Positions 55,041 to 57,500 of a DNA stretch of 57,500 nt are shown here, one piece after another. Source of the stretch: Cristatella mucedo. Its lineage: Eukaryota; Bryozoa; Phylactolaemata; Cristatellidae. The number at the start of each line of letters is the position of its first letter. The stretch's first letter is position 1. The position numbers and the translations under genes are program-made. Location of the stretch: NCBI GenBank assembly GCA_009760855.2, contig WPIO01000004.1, positions 10,225,001-10,282,500 on the forward strand. Reading direction: 5' to 3'. Below the pieces are notes generated by a model. The model saw only the letters and a list, made by a program, of their open reading frames with translations, was not told where the DNA came from and searched no databases.

Positions 55041-57500
55041 CTTTATTCGTGTTTGTATGGGCAGCCAACTTCCTAAATCATATGGAGATAAGACTAATGT
55101 AATAATTTGAAGAAAACGTTTTGTTACTCTCAAACTGAAATGCCCCAGCCTCAAAATTATCTCAGCCTGTATTGAGCAATTAGGCTCTGCACATAATCTT
55201 GATATCCTGCTTCAAAATAATGACTTTTCTTTAGATGACCTCATTAAATACACGGGAATGTCTGCCAACTTTCAGTTAGACTGCAAAAACTCTTGTTTAG
55301 ATAAGATATCGCTACCCCACGACTTCACGGCTAAACTTTGGTAGCTGCGTCGGCGAGCTTATTTCGCGCCGTTGCGTTGAGAAATGCCGCTAGCGATGGA
55401 GCTTCGAGCTGTTTTGTGAATCACCAGTGTACTATGTCCCGAACTACGCACGCATCGGGCATGCAATCGGTCATTAACGTGTGCTGCGTCATCGCCCCTG
55501 TTGCTATACGAGCCCGATGGCGGTAACCCGGGTTACCGAATTTCCGCAAGTAGAATCAAAGTTAATTATTTATTTTGCGGATCGCTGGCTTAAAACATAG
55601 AGCGTTTAGAAGTCACGAAAACGAAAGTGTCCTCCAGAGATCCTGTTCATCGTTCTCGACGACTGTTTCGGGCACAACGAGTCCATATATGCGCCCCGTT
55701 TCTGCGCTCTTCTTTCGATCCTATTCTATAAGAAGGTTGTGCTCTCTCGTTTCTTCTGCCCGGGAGGAGCCACTCCCATGAATCAGGCAGATCCGGTCGT
55801 CGCAGCAGATCTGCGCAATTCCATGTGTCGGCTCAATTTGTACATAGCGGATCAGATTGTCGAGACCTGGAAGAAAATCAAGTTGGTGAAGGCAGTCTTC
55901 GTGGATCACAGTGATTTCAGCCGCCCGTTCTTTACTGGATGGGAGCCATTGTTAGCTAAGTACTTCAAGTGAATGCTGCGGCGGTAGACGAAGAACTGTT
56001 TCTTCGAGATTGACGAAGGTGTTTGCACAATGCGTCACTTGTGTAGCACGCCCGATACAGAAGCTGAAACGATTTCTTGGTTCAGTCCAGCAATCTGGAA
56101 ATGATTCGTCGAGCGCTATTGAAGGAATCTTGCCAGCGCCTGTGCCAAAATCTATTAAAGGCCTATCGATCGATGCGCTGAAACTGGAGCGCAAACCTAT
56201 CTTAGAGTTGACAGCAAAAGAAGGTGCGTTCTTTGTCAAAGAAGTACATGTCGATCTTGGTCCAAGATCTGACGTATTATCCGGCCGTGCCGAATAATAT
56301 CGCTCATAGTGAGGACGAAGATCCTGACAATATTGGCGCGCCGTTGGCGGCGGCATCCGATACGGCGCAGACTCGTGGCAGAAAAAAAAGAGCATCGGCG
56401 CAGAAGGAGGCTGCTCCGGGCGTGCAGATACGCTCTGCGGGGTGCCCGAAGAAGGCACCAGCGGCTGTCCCAAATAAGCCACTAGTCTTGAGCTATTTCT
56501 CGAAAAGTAGGCCCAATTTTCGTGATCAAGCCCTGGATCCTTGCCCTGGATCTGGTTGGCCGCTGCGAACTTTCGCAATAAAAATCGTCGTTTTCGAAAT
56601 CGCCGTCTCGCTGCTGACGAATAGAGCTCGACCGAGCCCGACATTTGTAGCCTACTTGCGTATAATTCGGACCACTATTCAGGTAGCCGTCGAAGTCCGC
56701 GAGCACCCGGATTACCATGTTAACCCGGGTTACCGCCATCGGGCTCATCTGTTCGCCTACAAGTTCCCAGACGATTCAGTAAGCGACCGTGCGTACTTGC
56801 TTTCGCTTCGTGCTCATTCGGGCTGTACTAATACGTACCATACGCCCAGCGCATGTTTCAGCCCAGCTCGCATCGGGATTCAGATGTTTCCCCTGTTAAA
56901 TATGTCGTGGCACCGGAGGCGCTATCGGTGCCAAGCTGACATTTGTAAAGCCATTGCTAGCCGTAAAAAGCGTTCTCCAATTAGAAAGACTGCTTATTGT
57001 ACTCGCCACTCATCGCGTTTTTCCGACAGAGCTGCTGTTATTATTCTAATCTAGTATCAAAAAACGCTTACGCTAGCATCAGTGACTACTTTAAGCTTGT
57101 GCCTCTCGAATGCCGACTTTTTGTTTAGTGAACTTAAGCTGTAAGCAACCTAATACTTGAGGATGCGCTCGAAATCTTTGCTGTCGCCGAGAAAGCTAGC
57201 AAAAGTCAGTGAGTTTATTGGCTATCGTCTATGCTCATCAAGTAGGTTTCTCCCTTTTTGTAATCCGACTCAATTACCTGTCAGTGGATTAGCCATTGTC
57301 TTCCACGACTATTTCGATTAAAAGCCTGTAGCGGCTTCTATTCAACAATCTATTAAACCTCTGGTTCTCTGTCTAGCTAAAAATAACTTGCAAAAATGCG
57401 TAGACTAACAGCTTACGACGAATGATTGCGAGATTTCGTTTGACGGAATCCCTATTGAGGAAATATGCTCTACGCCAAACATTGGTTCGATACGAAGAGT
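55041..57500. other. unidentified region with a 26-bp inverted repeat
   Basis: No known gene could be assigned. A perfect 26-bp inverted repeat lies at 55510-55535 and 56721-56746 (outer end GAGCCCGATGGCGGTAACCC), enclosing 1,185 bp. Inside, plus-strand frames at 55739-55972 (LVKAVFVDHSDFSRPFFTGW) and 56224 onward (DLTYYPAVPNNIAHSEDEDP) look protein-like but are separated by frame breaks, suggesting a decayed gene of unknown type. Confidence 0.4.

Noticed and set aside
55952-56644. 230-codon minus-strand ORF
   Set aside because: It is opposite the more protein-like plus-strand fragments, is rich in low-complexity residues and has no recognisable motif.
56224-57054. 276-codon plus-strand ORF as one protein
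   Set aside because: Its start is inside a broken frame and it reads straight through the right 26-bp repeat. Composition changes along its length, so it is probably a chance fusion.

Overview
This is invertebrate animal nuclear DNA, not bacterial or viral. Two conserved animal genes have many short exons joined at GT/AG sites, and the rest is dominated by non-LTR retrotransposons, tRNA-derived SINEs, hAT DNA transposons and simple repeats. No exact match to a species can be claimed. The PSMD4 protein is clearly animal but noticeably diverged from vertebrate and arthropod forms.

Two genes can be rebuilt exon by exon. (1) An alpha-tocopherol-transfer-protein-like CRAL-TRIO gene (TTPAL/TTPA/clavesin type) lies on the minus strand, 25279 down to 7962. 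It has seven coding exons giving 308 aa, and every splice junction keeps phase. (2) PSMD4/Rpn10, the ubiquitin-receptor subunit of the 26S proteasome, lies on the plus strand, 36081-40991. It has eight coding exons giving 394 aa, with an ETS/CRE-like TATA-less promoter just upstream. The two genes do not appear to be functionally linked.

Repeats, by family. LINE-A is an L2/CR1-like element with endonuclease, RT and an (ATT)n 3' tail. It occurs at more than a dozen places on both strands, and the copy at 44640-46737 has an uninterrupted ORF of about 620 codons. LINE-B is a second, related family ending in (ACATT)n. SINE-1 is a tRNA-headed SINE whose 3' end matches the LINE-A tail. SINE-2 is an unrelated tRNA-headed SINE with its own 3' body. 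There is one complete hAT element (2571-5284) with terminal inverted repeats and an 8-bp target duplication, plus a decayed hAT transposase at 48075-49860.

Layout: 0-7 kb nested LINE/hAT repeats; 8-25 kb the TTPAL-like gene with LINE-A/SINE-filled introns; 25-31 kb GC-rich flank, SINEs, LINE-A and a GA microsatellite; 31-36 kb mostly unassigned with a large imperfect inverted repeat; 36-41 kb PSMD4; 42-48 kb SINEs and nested LINE-A; 48-50 kb hAT relic; 51.2-54.2 kb LINE-B inside LINE-A with a roughly 408-bp micro-inversion; 55-57 kb an unidentified region bracketed by a perfect 26-bp inverted repeat.

The most informative signals are the shared LINE-A/SINE-1 3' hairpin with paired stem changes, the micro-inversion that restores two LINEs at once, the LINE-B to hAT nesting with intact target duplication, and the recently inserted LINE-A copy with an open ORF. 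No clear new biological system was found. The 55-57 kb region is the best candidate for something undescribed.
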